64,000 nucleotides of DNA from Parelaphostrongylus tenuis (GCA_019055375.1 JAHQIW010005587.1:1-64000), one strand, 5' to 3'. Shown: positions 31,186-43,418, counted from the first letter of the stretch. A program made the numbers and translations. Notes: generated by a model from the sequence alone, not told the origin.

Positions 31186-31790
31186 TCCATGGCATCGACT
31201 GCTTTTAAAACCTCGCAATGAACATTCAAAATAACTTTCAATAAGAATGTTTATAGCCTAAGAGAGGTTGGTACGCCAGGGCCATACACGCGTGTTTTGG
31301 AGGTCTCGCCCTCCTCGTCTGTGGCCCACGTCCCACATTAAGCCTGCATTGTAGCAAGGAGTGAGGCGTATGTGGTGACGGCACAGTGTACAATGACACC
31401 AGTCCATCACCACTTCTCAGTCGATGGATCTCGGCTGGTAGAACAAAACTGATCCACAACATCGGCAGTTTTCAAAAAGCCTCGCAATAAGCATGCAAAA
31501 TAATGTTCAAAAAGAATGTCTAAGGCCAAAGCGAGGTTGGTACGCCAGGTTGGAACAGTCGATGCTATGGATTAATTTTGTTCTACCAGCCGAGATTTAT
31601 CGACTGAGAAGTGGCGATGGACCAGTGTCATTCACTGTGCCGTCGCCACATACGCCTACCTCTTTGTTACAGTCCAAGGCTCAATGTGGGACTTGGGTCA
31701 CTGACGAGGAAGAGACCTCCAAAACTCGCGTATGTGGCTCTGGCCTACCAATCTCGCTTAGGCTTTAAACATTCTTTTTTAACACAGTCA
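31186..31790. repeat. Compound inverted repeat (foldback, type 2)
   Basis: The left arm (31236-31460) and right arm (31560-31775) are inverted copies: GGTTGGTACGCCAGGGCC pairs with GGCTCTGGCCTACCAATC, and CATCACCACTTCTCAGTCGA with TCGACTGAGAAGTGGCGATG. In addition 31186-31260 is repeated directly at 31455-31535 (CCTCGCAAT, AAAGAATGT and GAGGTTGGTACGCCAGG). Open frames over both arms are incidental. It may be a non-autonomous DNA transposon; no target duplication was seen. Confidence 0.7.
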
Positions 31791-32820
31791 GTTACTTTCT
31801 GCTTTTCTCATTTCTCTTCATCAGTGTTTTCTTGATGTGTTTGGGAAAAATAAAGTATGATATTGGCTGAAATTTTAGAAGTTTCGCCTTCATAGGCAGG
31901 TCAAGAGGCCAGATTAACTCTCAATCTGCTCAGTTAACTATTTCTGAGGGTGCACTTTTGGGTAGTGAATACCGGTAATCTAGTAGTGAGCACTGTGGAG
32001 TACGTTTTAGAAAAGATGCAGAATCTCAATGTGCACTTTGCTTATCGAAACCTTTTCGACAAATATTCATTTAAGCATACTTCTTCTCACAATTCGTACG
32101 ATTAACAGCTTTACAGTTGTTTGGAAAGAGCTGGTGCGAGGGTTTTGTATACACCTGCGCACACTGGTGTTTTGCAGATGTACAGTGGTGTAAGCTCAAT
32201 ATGAATAGTTTGCACAAGTCGACTGGCCTTTTGCACATGAGCACTATGTCACCCTGAACCTACTTACACGTCGCTTATCAAGAGATAGGGTTCTCAGCTA
32301 CAGCACCTGCTCTAACAAATAGCCGATTATTTCTTATATACGAAGTACAATGTTCTTCATCGCTTGAGTCACTCCCCGGGAACCTTGACTAGTGCATTGT
32401 GATCCATGGTATCGGGTTCTTCACCAACCTTGTTGTTACTGCTTTCAAGAAAGCAACAAAGCTGGATTTCCTAGCCTTTATCTATATTCATGACGAAAAC
32501 TTCACTCGGAACATGACATTGGATATAATCTTCACAAATTCTACTATTATTAGATTTCTGTCAGTCTGTGAAGATTTACCTTCTTGCGCAAAGCTTCTTG
32601 GGACTGAACGGGGTACAGGAAATTGTCTTAAGAACAATCAATTGAGAAGTGCTTAAAAAGTGTGAAGTCATAACACATATATAATGTGAAAATCGCCACG
32701 GTGAGGTTTACTTTACAATACAGAGTAAACGAGTAATAATAATACTCACAGATTGATAGGAGAAAGTTCATTAGAATTATCAATTTGATAACTATCTAGA
32801 TTTATTGATGAAGTGGTATC
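31791..32820. other. Unassigned sequence
   Basis: No recognisable gene. The frame at 32399-32656 is unsupported. Confidence 0.45.
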
Positions 32821-32849
32821 ACATGCATTATGCAGGCGTCATTTTTGCC

Positions 32850-33300
32850 AAACTATTTTTGTCCTAAAATTCTCAGTCATCACTGTGGTAGCTTTTGTGA
32901 TTATATGGAAAAAGGATGTCACAAAATCTAAAAATTATGGCGTAATACTTGTATTCAAGAGTCTAAAATCAAAATCCAACTGATTATCTGATGATATACT
33001 CCTTTTCTGTAATTAATTAAGGATAATTGCTCTTGACATAAGAAATGAACGATAAACATGACCAAGATGCGGATAAATACAAACAAAGTAGTCTAAGATT
33101 CTCCATTATTTGTTGAAAATAAGCCTTTTCGTAAGCATCTGATTTTCTCTTACAAAAATTTTGTGTTATCCTCCGAACAAAGCTCCTTATAACACTGTGA
33201 AGAGAACGTGTTCCATCTCCAAGGTCGATCGCGGAGACTGTCGAGCGAGTGGTCAGCACGATGTTGCCTGCTATCAACAGTCGCATTAGGTGAACCAATC
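32850..33300 (-). repeat. Inverted diverged partner of 29320-29720
   Basis: The minus-strand frame 33017-33298 has no recognised domain. 33170-33010 aligns with 29390-29510 on the opposite strand. Identity is modest, so the duplication is old. Confidence 0.4.
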
Positions 33301-33446
33301 GTCATACTGAAAATCTATTGTGAAATTCATTAATAGCATCACCAACGTCGGAAGGTGTTCAGATCAAGTCTTGCCGCGAATGGATTAGGAGATGTGTTCT
33401 GTATACTATTTGTTTCGAGTATTTCTTGAGACCACGCTCACTTTCT

Positions 33447-33792
33447 GCATGTCCGATAACTGTTTTGAGCCCTGCATATGCTCTGATATGGGCACTCATA
33501 GTGCAATCAATACACGTGCTTCTGCGTTCCAGCCTCGTCAGTTGCGCGGTGCCTTACCTTTTCGAATGGTATGATATTTCACGATTATCAGCCAAGAATT
33601 GGTCTTTTCACTTGATTGTGCGTGTAAAAGTTACGGCACTGATTTCTATCAGCAGGTGACATCTTCCCGTCGAACTGACTGGATCGTAGAGCACAGTGGA
33701 GCTGGCGAGGCTGGAAAATCGGAACACATGTATTGATAAGTGCCCATAACAGACGAAATTCATAGCTCAAAAATAATTATCAGACATATTAT
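33447..33792. mobile_element. Hammerhead-foldback element, decayed copy
   Basis: Inverted arms at 33447-33560 and 33690-33792: TCTGATATGGGCACT faces AGTGCCCATAACAGA, and AATACACGTGCTTC faces GGAACACATGTATT. Each arm holds a decayed outward hammerhead: CTGACGA with GAAGC on the left (minus), and CTGGCGA with GGAAC on the right (plus). Confidence 0.6.
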
Positions 33793-35146
33793 GCGTACTG
33801 TTTTAAAAATCTACATCTTTGAGCGTTTCAACTGATGCTCACTGGAAAGAAAGTGGATTTCTATCATCATCTGAGATGTAGATTTCTTCGTAAAATATGT
33901 CTTGAACGTTGTTTTCGTTCCTCTTAACTCACCTTACTCGAGTAAACTATTTGATACTTCAATGAACAGAAGTAGTGGAGAAGTTGGTAATGGAACCACT
34001 CTCATTTAGGAATGAAGTATTAATCTACGCGGTTTCAGGGTCCTTTTAGATAACCGGTTTTTTTTTTAACATTAAGCGCCACCCCAATTCCTAGCTGTAA
34101 ATTGCCAGCGTCAAGTTTTTCTAGTGGTGTGAAAACCAACTTTTATTATGGTATTTGCACTGAATGCTTGATGTTGGTGATGTGAACAACGAATATGGGC
34201 AATTAGGTCGTCAGTTGTTCAGTTGAATTGATCTTGATAGACAGATCTTGAAGTAATGAAAATGTAAACACTGCCAATTCTTCTGCTACCGCAACCATTG
34301 AGAAACAGTACTTCTGCGGTGTCATAGACGGAGCAAATCAATGACATTACTTTACCCATTCTTCCTGAATGAACACTGTTCCATGGCGGAATCAAGTGCA
34401 GTCAAATGTGCGCTATATGTAAAGATTCCCACCTTAGTCCAACGTATTTGGGCAGGTTAGATTGGCACCGAGATCTAATCCTTTCTGAACGTTTGTTGAT
34501 CGGTTTCTCACGCGCCCTGCGACTTCATAATTTGTGAAGTACTCTTATTCTTGCTCGTACAGCGCACTATTGAAACCTTCTCAAAAATAGAGCATAATTT
34601 CGAAACCGCCGAAAATTGCATTATCGAACAAGTAATATGTAATATAATGAATAACCACTAACAGAACTTAGCTGTGCACGAAGCACTCCGAGTGTGAAAC
34701 ACGATTTTATTCTAACTGCTAGCCTACCTAAAAAAGCTCTTTCACAAGCCAAGCTTAGCCTTGAAGTTGCTGCGATTCAAGCTTTCGAATCATGTCAGAA
34801 ATATTAGTGAAGAAGCTTCGTCTAGTGCACGAGGCCTCTGAAAATAGCGTTTTAGGAGCAACCTTAATCGTCAGGAAAGAGTTACATATCTTTACGCACT
34901 GGTCCTAACTAAGCGCATTACGGTTAAAACATTGGTCCTTCTTTTTGTGACTATAGAAAAGCCTGCGATACGGCGGCGTTCAAGCTCGGAACATGAAAGT
35001 CACACTCGGGAGTAGCGCCGGTCTCTCTCGGAAGGATATTGAGAAGCATATTCAACACATCAGACCCCTAACCGCCTCTAAACGTACTTCTCAGTCACAT
35101 GTTTGCAGTATTTGAGTAATTTAGCCAATTTTATAAATTATATAGA
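33793..35146. other. Unassigned sequence with one repeat fragment
   Basis: 34690-34870 carries the U1-U3 sub-unit (TCAAGCTTTCGAATCATG and flanking boxes). The rest is unassigned. Confidence 0.45.
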
Positions 35147-35222
35147 GGAGAGAGGGTCGTGGCCGAGTGTTATGATAATCGAAGAGGTGCGGGGCTGATC
35201 CTCCCCTAACACTATTAAAAGG
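35147..35222 (+). mobile_element. tRNA-like SINE, type 3, fragment
   Basis: GTGGCCGAGTGTTATGATAA and GGGGCTGATCCTCCCC match the A- and B-box regions of the copy at 39780-39896. It directly precedes a type-1 SINE. Confidence 0.45.
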
Positions 35223-35224
35223 AC

Positions 35225-35520
35225 ATAAAACAAAGCACACCGCGTTGATCGATACCTGAGAGATGCGCCATGCACTCGTCTTGTATTTTTACTGCGATCG
35301 AAATTATTGAATGCATATCTGGCCTTTACGATGACTCGCGGTGGCCTCCCGCTGTATCGAGTAGTGCTGCTTATCCTCCCAGACAAATCTGAGAGCACTC
35401 TGGTACCAATTTAGCGGCCCCGGATGGATAGATGGTTTGGTAAGCTATGAGCGCGAGATCAAATCAACGACCTTGTGTGCGACGCAGAGCAGCTTCAAAC
35501 ACTGTGCCACATTCGCTCCA
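35225..35520 (-). mobile_element. tRNA-derived SINE, type 1
   Basis: Nearly full copy: minus-strand head GAGCGAATGTGGCACAGTG, body, and a diverged tail (AACGCGGTGTGCTTTGT). An RTE fragment begins about 170 bp beyond the head, as at 22245 and 29075. Confidence 0.75.
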
Positions 35521-35689
35521 AAGCAGTGCCAAACTATTTTGAGATTTCAATGAGAAGAGCTCATAATCAGTATATCACAACATTAAAGGAGATAACGGAA
35601 AAAAGAATTGAACGCTGGAATACTGAGTTATGCACAGTGAAAAAAAGGAAAACAGTGAAACGGATCGAATATAGTTGAAGTTAAGTTTA

Positions 35690-36760
35690 CAAATTATATG
35701 AAAGTCACCAACCAAAATATCAAAATTTCATAATAACATCACCATCCACGCAGAGAGAAAAAAGATTCGACATGGCGATGTCATCATGGCAAAATTGTTT
35801 ACAGCTCTTTTCAAAAACGTCATGTCAACACTGAAATGAGCCCACACTAGGTTGAAAATCAATTGCTAAGATTTTTACAATCTTCCCTTCGCTTAGGACA
35901 CCATTCTCATATGACTGAGCATCAGTCAGGCGATAGTAATGTTCACCTTACGACAACACCTTGGAAAACATCAGAAAATATTCTAACTGGATTTCAAAAA
36001 ACGGCTTTTATGAGGAACGAGTTAGTTTCAAACACTTTTTTAAGCTTAACGAAACTCATACCCGGGAGCTTCAGTTAAGTTTATCTAGGCCGGAAGGTCA
36101 ATATGATGATTAATTCAGCTGGTTTTTTAAGCAAAAGAAAGCTAGCGGCATGGGAAGCGTCTGAGAGCATTGCGGTTGCAGTGGAAATAACGTAGAGCAC
36201 GCGACTTTCTTTCTGCTCACTTTTCCGACTCTGCGATTGTCTCTGCCTTAAGATCTAGTGATAAACAAATATTACTAGAACTGGTCACCACGTAAGTAGG
36301 ATGAAAGACCACTCAAGGATACTGAAGATGCAGTCATAAGGTTGATGTTAGGAGTATTCCTCATTTTGACTTTGGGAGAAAAGGTCACTCCTTTGACTTT
36401 TGCTATTAGCCTAAAATTAGAAACCCTGTTCTGTAGACCATGCCATTAGAATCAAGTGTGCCTTACGCGTATGCTTGAAAGTCGACCAATTAGCAAGAGC
36501 ATTCTCTACTTCGACATTGGAAGTAAAGGTCACTTATTTAACTTTCGCTGACAGCCTAAAACTAGAAACCCTATTCTGTAGACCATGTCGTTGAAAACCA
36601 TGTGTGCCGAACGCGTGTGTTTCAAAGATGACCAGTTAGCAAGAGCACTTACCGATTGGATTCCTCAAAATATCGAACATACATCAGAATGTCTACACTC
36701 ATGCTATGTTGTCGCCACAAAAAGCCCAGAAAAAAAAGATACGATGCTCAAATAATCCCT
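35690..36760 (+). mobile_element. RTE-type LINE, heavily decayed
   Basis: Recognisable pieces of the same RTE protein as 22245-23860: a KRFDMAMSS string where the family has RGVRQGDTIS, ENILTGFQKTAFMRNEL at about 35970-36020, LSLSRPEGQYDD (decayed YLGxEINMMND), and LARALTDWIPQNIEH at 36640-36680 near the C-terminus. Stops throughout; it contains the tandem duplication at 36352-36640. Confidence 0.7.
36352..36640 (+). repeat. Two-unit tandem duplication inside the LINE
   Basis: Units 36352-36496 and 36497-36640 (145 and 144 bp) align end to end: AGAAACCCTGTTCTGTAGAC against AGAAACCCTATTCTGTAGAC, both ending in TTAGCAA. Divergence between units shows the duplication is old. Confidence 0.85.
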
Positions 36761-38404
36761 AAAATCATAAAAACCCATTTTATTACTCGTGCACGCAGCA
36801 GAGAAAAGTGAAATTCTTAAAGGTTTCCTTTTGATTCATTCTACGATTAGCAGCAGGAAGTTTGCACAAACTAGCTCTCGGAACTTCGCTGACTCACCAC
36901 AGTGCTTTCTTGAAAGTGTAGGAAGGATACTGTAGCATAACAAGTCCTGCCCAGCAATCACTTAGAACGACACAACGTCTAAACACGGAAATACTAAACG
37001 CGGAACTGTTACAACACGGAACTGTCTATTCAGCTAAAACCATCGTCTAAACATCACGGACGACGATTTTCGACTTGTTCCTCCAGAACAAGATAGAATT
37101 TGTCACTTTCCATCTCTAAGAATTGTCCATAATTTTTTAGATCAAAGAAACTTGTGCATTTCTCACTCACAACTGAAGTAGGACTACCACGGTGAAATAA
37201 ATGTTTACTAGAGTACTTGCCGATTCATTGTAGGTGCAGTTGTTTGTGGAGAGCTCTTCAAAGTGAGTCCATTCCATTGTATGCTGCGTAGCATTTTGAG
37301 AACTGGAGAACGAGTGCTACCATTACCTAGTGAACAAAATGTCGGAATCGAATTAAATGCAGCTTGTTATTCCTGTGAGTTAAAAAAATAATCACATCAA
37401 AGATATGCTTTGGTAATTCAAAATACGGAATATGTAGTATTGCTCGCCTATCACAGGAAATCAACTATTTACACCTCTTAGACGATTTTTCGAAATATTC
37501 GCAAGGTTCCGATTGATCACGAAGTAAGTTGTAACCTCTACGCAAACGAGTGACGCTTCACTATACGAATTATACAATGAAGTTTTGTTGTGTCTGCACG
37601 TCGCGAAAATGACGCGAGAAATGTTGGCGTTTCATAAACATTCACCATAAGACTCACAATCATCTTACACGCAGTCTTAACAAACACAATTTTCTTAAAC
37701 ATCTAGATATATCAAAAATTTTATCAAAATGTAGAATTCCTGTGTCTCACGGCAAGGTCTGACGCCTTAGTGCAGGCATTTTGCCACGACAAATTTTCGA
37801 ATAGTTTCTTTTTTGCCTCCTTGTATTGGTGGATTCTTGGTCAGATTCCATTCCTCGTCGTGTCTCTGAGTTACTCAATAAAATTTCGTAGTTCTTTGTT
37901 GTGATTTGTGCCTCTAACATGTTGCCAAAGGCATTTCATAGCAAATGTTATGTTTACTTTTGTAAATCGATGTGTTTCTTTACAGATTCTGAGCAATTCG
38001 TACTTGTAATTAGCTTGTTATGTAGGTTGTAAATTTTCGTTCTTGGGAAAGCCAGAATTATATGTCGCAACATTGCAAATGAGTATGTGAGAATTCAGTT
38101 TGAACCGGGGCACCTGACAGCTTGACCTATTCACTAAAATTTCCCCTTACGTTATTTCGTTCACGTACCTTGTTCTCTTTGGTAGCTGAATATAAACTTT
38201 ACTTCACTGGCACATTTTTGCTTGCGTCAAGAAACCTCTATGAAAATTTGTTTCAAAGAATTTTATTCTGATTTAGGCAGGTTGGATCCTCCTTAAACTC
38301 TTGGAAAAGTGCAAGACCTCCGACACCAACGTCATCCTCGTTTAAGTACTGAGTGCCAATCCGCTGCTGTCTTGTGAACGTTTGATATCTTAGTTTAGAC
38401 TTAG
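36761..38404. other. Unassigned sequence
   Basis: About 1.6 kb without recognisable gene, RNA or repeat apart from a GTTACAACACGGAACTG string shared with 26757. Confidence 0.5.
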
Positions 38405-38715
38405 TAATGTAGAGTGGTGTGCAAGAACATTTGCGTCAACCGGGATTCTAACCCAGATCTCACTCTTTCAGGGAACGCGTGCTGAGCAGTTGCACTACCG
38501 ACGCTCGCTTTGCACACCGCTCTTTCTACGCTACAACGCGTTATCTGTCAACAGCCAACCGTCAACGGTCTGGCGGCACAGCCACTATCGGCATTGAACC
38601 CACTAGAGTGACATCTGGGCTCGAATCCTGGCTGACGCAAGTGTTTTTGCACACCACTATACATTATTGGTTTGATGTAAGATCGTACCACCGCAAGAGG
38701 CGGTCGAATAAATGA
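38405..38715. mobile_element. Inverted type-2 SINE pair
   Basis: 38405-38610 is a full type-2 SINE on the minus strand (head GGGTTCAATGCCGATAGTGG, tRNA-like part, tail reaching AGTGGTGTGC). From 38600 to 38715 a second 3' half lies on the plus strand (CTGGGCTCGAATCC, CTGACGCAAG, CACACCACTATACATTA, then CACCGCAAGAGGCGGTCGAATAAA). The two tails are mirror images. It sits directly upstream of gene copy C. Confidence 0.7.
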
Positions 38716-38764
38716 ATTCCGAATGATTAGCTTAGACTGTTTTCTCAGACATTTAGGAGACAGA

Positions 38765-40563
38765 ATGAGAATTCTTACTAACCCGGCCAAACTTCCTATA
38801 AATCACGTCATAATTACTTTTCTAGCTGCAATCACGGTGGTGTTGGGATGTGGAGTGGTGCCTACAGGTCAAGGTAAGGTGAACAGAAGATTGTATGCAC
38901 TAGACATATTTTAAGTCTACAAGCAAGGCTAGGAACTTTTGATGAGAATGTATTCATCTAAAACATGTTTGTTGTTTGAGAGCGATTTCACTGCTTTGAA
39001 CTTGGATGAAATATAAGCAAAACCTCAAAAACTATTCAGTCGTAGTCTAGGTTTTAACTAATCCTACAAAAACTACAAAGTTTTGTTGCAGGGAGCACTC
39101 GGACTTTTCAATGTCACTGGCTTCACAACTCTACCTGTCGCCATGGTTTACACTGATAAGTCCGAAGTTTTTGCTCAAGTTGCTGGCATTTCAACTAGCA
39201 AGCGGCAAGCTCAGACATTTGTAGATCAGCTTGTAATGGAAACGGTGAGTTAGTTACTTTCAAATAAATTATTATTTGTTGCAAATATTGAGGAAGCACA
39301 GCACACAAGCCGTTAATTTACAGCAATACTTTACCACTCACTTCTTCCATAGCCTGCATCTCTTCTAACAAGTTGGACAGAAGCAATATCAGGCAAACTC
39401 TATCAACAAGTGAAAGACTTTGTTTTGAGGTCATTGTTGTTCTTGAAAGCCAAGGACGTAGCGCACTCCTACCTGAGGAGGTAATCTCGGCCATTTTGCG
39501 TCAACTTACTGTTAACGTCATCTACGAACCACTGCCATGCCAGAAAGTCTTCCTCAGATCTAGGCCTCAAAGTATGAGTGGGTTTTCTACATTAAATATC
39601 TATTTGAGATCCAAGCAAAAATTCAATGCTTTATTCTATTTGACCCGTCCCACAATTTTTTTACCGCGTGAGTCCGCAGTACTGCTAGCATTCGATCCGT
39701 TCTCTCATCAAGACTCTTGAGGATTTCACCTGCTTCACGAACGTCGCATAGCTGATCGAGCAGATCTCATTGCATTTCGAAGGGTAGATAGGCTAGGGCG
39801 CTCTTTGAGGCGTTTATTGATCGATTACCGACAATTGCTGGGGATCAACCAGCGCCGATCATACTAACCACTCGGACACCGCCCCCCTCTCGCCTCCATT
39901 AGAAATTCAACAGAAATCACAAAATTAGAACCGTGTTGATTGTTTTCCGAAAAACAAACAGTTTCGGTAAAATCAAGGAAATTGTCCTGTAATCTGCAAA
40001 CGACCATCATAGTGGAACTGTTATTGAAACCTCGAACATAGATTTCAATATAACGAGTTTTTAATGAGTTTTTCTAAGATTGACATGGCATTCGATGTGT
40101 CATCTAGTGGTGTGCAGTACTTTGAAAAAAGAAAAGAAAATCAGTGTTCAAAATTCTTTTTGGCTTTATCCAATATCTCATTGTGATGCAAGGCGTTTTT
40201 CAAGGAATCATAGTTTTTTACAGTTGACGAGAAGTTGATAGAGAACTGCATCATTGCTGGTGGCAATACGGTGACAGGAATTTGCAGAAAAAAATGGGAT
40301 GGATAAGTGTGAGCCAGCTATGATGACTATAGCTGCCATTCCCCACAGCACTTGTCAATTTCAGGAACTCTCTCGGTCTGAATAGCTTATTTTTTGTATT
40401 CAACAACGTTTTGTAGAGAAATATACCTATGCAGACCACAAACATCATCATGGCTAATTGGTCGAGACAGATGTGGCAAAATGTAGTGAACAGAGCGGTT
40501 CGAATGTTGACATCGGGTTCGTTTCGATCGCACTTCTTCTCGGCAGTTGCCACAGTCAGCTGA
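38765..40563 (+). pseudogene. Secreted-protein family copy C, damaged
   Basis: Five-exon copy. Exon 1 (to 38873) encodes a hydrophobic leader ending VVLGCGVVPTGQ at a GTAAGG donor; ATG at 38765 is the in-frame start, since the ATG used in copy D is ATA here. Exon 2 (39092-39244) needs one base less to read VTGFTTLPVAMVYT; donor GTGAGT kept. Exon 3 (39430-about 39560) is open through SQGRSALLPEEVISAIL and NVIYEPLPC, then meets TAG before any donor. Exon 4 (about 40224-40388) keeps CIIAGGNTVTGIC but has TAA and TGA. Exon 5 (40435-40563) is open, TTNIIMANWSRQMWQNVV to stop. A type-3 SINE sits in intron 3. Probably inactive; function unknown. Confidence 0.75.
39780..39896 (-). mobile_element. tRNA-like SINE, type 3, in intron of copy C
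   Basis: Minus strand: GGTGTCCGAGTGGTTAG (A-box) and GCTGGTTGATCCC (B-box-like), typical of Ser- or Leu-tRNA-derived SINEs, followed by a short body containing CAATAAACGCC. Confidence 0.55.
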
Positions 40564-40569
40564 AACTGA

Positions 40570-41081
40570 AATTGGACTGTGATGTGTCTGAGACAAAAAT
40601 TTCTATTTGACCGATATTTGTTGTAGCAATGACAACAGCAATAAACTGACAAACCACATGGGTGTTCATTAGTCAGAGTAACGCAGTAAATTACATCAAA
40701 GTGTATGGTTCGATGATTTTTCTTTCAGTGCCTTCTTGATAAGTAGCAGAGGAATTTGCAAATGATTAACCACAGGAAGAATATAACGTAACATTTTTAC
40801 CGTTAGTAAAAGTAATAAGAGATCTTTCTCATGAACCAAGCACAGTAATAGAATCAGCATTTGCACGTTGTCGAGTGATTGCAAAACATAGTTCATTAGG
40901 TGTTCTCAAAAGTTTTGGCCCAGAGCAATAAGCAATAAATCTAATAATATGCATAGATTGCTGGTTGTCATTCGATGGACCGAATCTCAACAAATATATT
41001 ATCTATATATATATACTTGTAGTTATATTTATCTATAAATCTTTTATATTGATAATAAATAAATAATATTCAAATAAATAA

Positions 41082-41117
<36 letters not shown>

Positions 41118-41350
41118 CGCTGTTAGAGCTAAATAATATCATGTTTTGCACTCAAAGTAGTTTGTTCATCGCTTGAACGTCACAGCGGGTTTATTTGGCA
41201 TTGTGAAATAAAAAAAATTTGCACCTATAGAACGATAAAACAAAGCCTCCTCTGCTGTTCGCATACAAAAATCTAGAAATTGTCCTGGAAAAGGGAAAAA
41301 AAAAAATTTCTAAGTGAGCAAAGAAATCATAAGTGAGCAAATCCTCAAGC
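40570..41350. repeat. Downstream flank of copy C, inverted at 47.7-48.45 kb
   Basis: Aligns, in inverted orientation, with 47700-48450, including AGTGCCTTCTTGATAAGTAG, AATTTGCAAATGATTAACCA, the TA array and the GCACTCAAAGTAGTTTGTTC block. No gene inside; the minus frame 40696-40896 has a mirrored counterpart at 48070-48261 only because of the duplication. CAGCAATAAACTGAC just after exon 5 may be the poly(A) signal. Confidence 0.7.
41000..41116. repeat. TA-rich microsatellite
   Basis: ATTATCTATATATATATACT and AAATAAATAAATATATATAT runs. Confidence 0.9.
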
Positions 41351-41354
41351 AATC

Positions 41355-41560
41355 GTTTGTTGAGAAACGGATTGAATGCTAGAAGTACTGGGACTCACGT
41401 GGTAAAAAAATTCCGGGACAGGTCAAATAGAATAAAGCATTGATTTTTTGCTTCGATCTTAACTAGATATTTGATGTAGAAAACCCACTATCGTTTTGGA
41501 GCCGCTAGTTTGAGGAAGACTTTCTGGCATAGCAGTGGTTCGTAGATGACGTTAATAGTA
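41355..41560 (-). pseudogene. Inverted copy of exon 3 region of the secreted family
   Basis: The complement of this stretch matches 39510-39720 of copy C (ACGTCATCTACGAACCACTG, CAGAAAGTCTTCCTCA, TTTCTACATCAAATATCTAG). It is cut exactly where the left palindrome arm begins (41561). Only the 3' part of exon 3 and the following intron are present. Confidence 0.7.
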
Positions 41561-42329
41561 TTTCTACGTCGTTCAAGAAGAAGACCAACAACGAATTGAA
41601 TGCTGGCAGTACTGGGATCCTCACAGTGAAAAAACAGAAAACACCGTGATGATACATTGAATAAAGACCTAAACTGTTAATTAAAACATTGCAGGAACAA
41701 GTAAGTGTCAATAAGAACGTTGCGCTTAAACGATTTTGTTGATCCTGTGTAAAAACTGATGAAACCGGCCTGACTGCTTACTAGGAAACAGTGACGAGGT
41801 GGAGGTTGGTGCTGAGACTGCGACGACATGGAAAACTGTGCACTCGTCGCAGATGCTGCCTGCGGAAGCAGTGACTTGGGCTTGAAAATGATATAGTTCG
41901 GAAGACGAACAGATAATCGGCGAGAGGTTAAGAAAAATGCTGTAAAGCAGAACACTGCCTTTTGATGCGCGACGGGTTATGTTCAAGGGGGCGTGATGAT
42001 CACATACAAGGAGCCAGTTTACTTTTGACAACTATTTGTGACCGATTTTAGAGAATTATTTGTAGAAAAAATGGAGTCCTACATGGAGCAGAAAAGCGCT
42101 TGGAGGGCAAACACCATACTCGAGGAAATGAAGACATTCATCGAATATTGTCGACAAATGTGCGTTGGGCGACTGTCAAGTCCAAATCAGTCCTAGAGTG
42201 ATCATTTGACGTTTAGAAACACCCGCATAGGGTCGGGTATCACATGGCTTCTAAGGATCATGGGTCATGTGCATTTGCCAACACTCAGAGTTACGACAGA
42301 TAGGGGTTAGCATCTAGCCAAATTATCGG

Positions 42330-42890
42330 AAAGTCCTCACGCAGTCCTTCCCAGTCCTTTAAGATGTAAGCATTGTATCGAATGCTCTAAATATGCCCTA
42401 ACAGCAGAGGCAATGATTGCTTGAGTGTAGGCACAGTTTACGTAATCTCTTGCAAAGTGTGCGTCGAAAATTACATTGGCGAAACGGGTATTGCACTGTG
42501 GTTCCGCATAGAAGAACACGTAGCTGACAAACGTAACTCTAAACAAAACACCCCGCTAGGCACGTATGGATAACAGACGCATAGCGGAGTAAATTTTGAC
42601 ATGGAAGTCACTATCCTTGCACAGGAACGTAGAATCTCATAGCGAAAGATTCAAGAAGCATTTGAATTAATACGATTACTCCAACTATAAACCGTAGAGA
42701 GAAATGTCTCGTAATCACTCGTGATATGAACCAGTACAAAAGACTATTACTTTGATGGATGAGGTACATTACGAGTCCCTGTGATCATCTGCCAGTGATC
42801 TCTACCTCAGTTATTCAGTGAAAGACATATAAAACGCAGTTTTTATGTTGAAAGTTGATTTTGTGCTGAATGCCATTGGAATCTGGGCCT
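42330..42890 (+). mobile_element. Penelope-like element fragment, left arm copy
   Basis: Plus-strand VYVISCKVCVENYIGETG and LWFRIEEHVADKR at about 42430-42530 are a PLE GIY-YIG endonuclease start; MEVTILAQERR follows at about 42600. Stops and frameshifts throughout. The mirrored copy is 51575-52135. The ribozyme-bearing end is not recognisable. Confidence 0.7.
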
Positions 42891-43418
42891 GGTGTTTTTT
42901 TTCATAATAATAGCGGAGCTGTTCGACTGGTTGGTGCCGAAGCGTGAGCTGTTTGGATAGGGATTATCATAGAACTCGTGTCTGATTGAGAGAAAAAACA
43001 AGAATTGCAGTACCCGCTTTGTGTTTCAAACAGCTAGCTGACTACACCGAAATAATAATGCATTTTTCTCTCCGTTTTTAGTGCGCACTACAAAGACTAT
43101 TAAAAAATTCAAACCTAGTTCTATTACCATTTTTTAAGCTAACGAATGACTAACGATAGTCTAGTTAAAGAAAGGCGGTACCAGTGTTGTTTGTCACATC
43201 TACAAATTCCACTCAGGCGAGTAAATTAATGAGCGCTGCTTGTGCATGAGTAAGGGTAGATTCATGATGACCAATGTTGACTTGGAAATTGTATATTGCA
43301 GATAATACGATTTCGAAAGAAAAATGTGCAAGCAGATTGGAAAAGTGTTGTTGCCTCTTGAATGTATCCATCGTATTGTAAAGAAGCACATTTTCGAGTT
43401 TTTATATTTTTTAGATTC

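Noticed and set aside
36352..36640. Direct repeats as a CRISPR-like array
   Set aside because: Only two long adjacent units without spacers, inside a LINE remnant in a nematode genome.
40251..40652. 133-codon minus-strand open frame (with similar ones at 17080-17533, 48427-48661 and 59878-60333)
   Set aside because: All are antisense to exons 4-5 of the secreted-protein family, whose sense frame matches the other copies and has splice sites.
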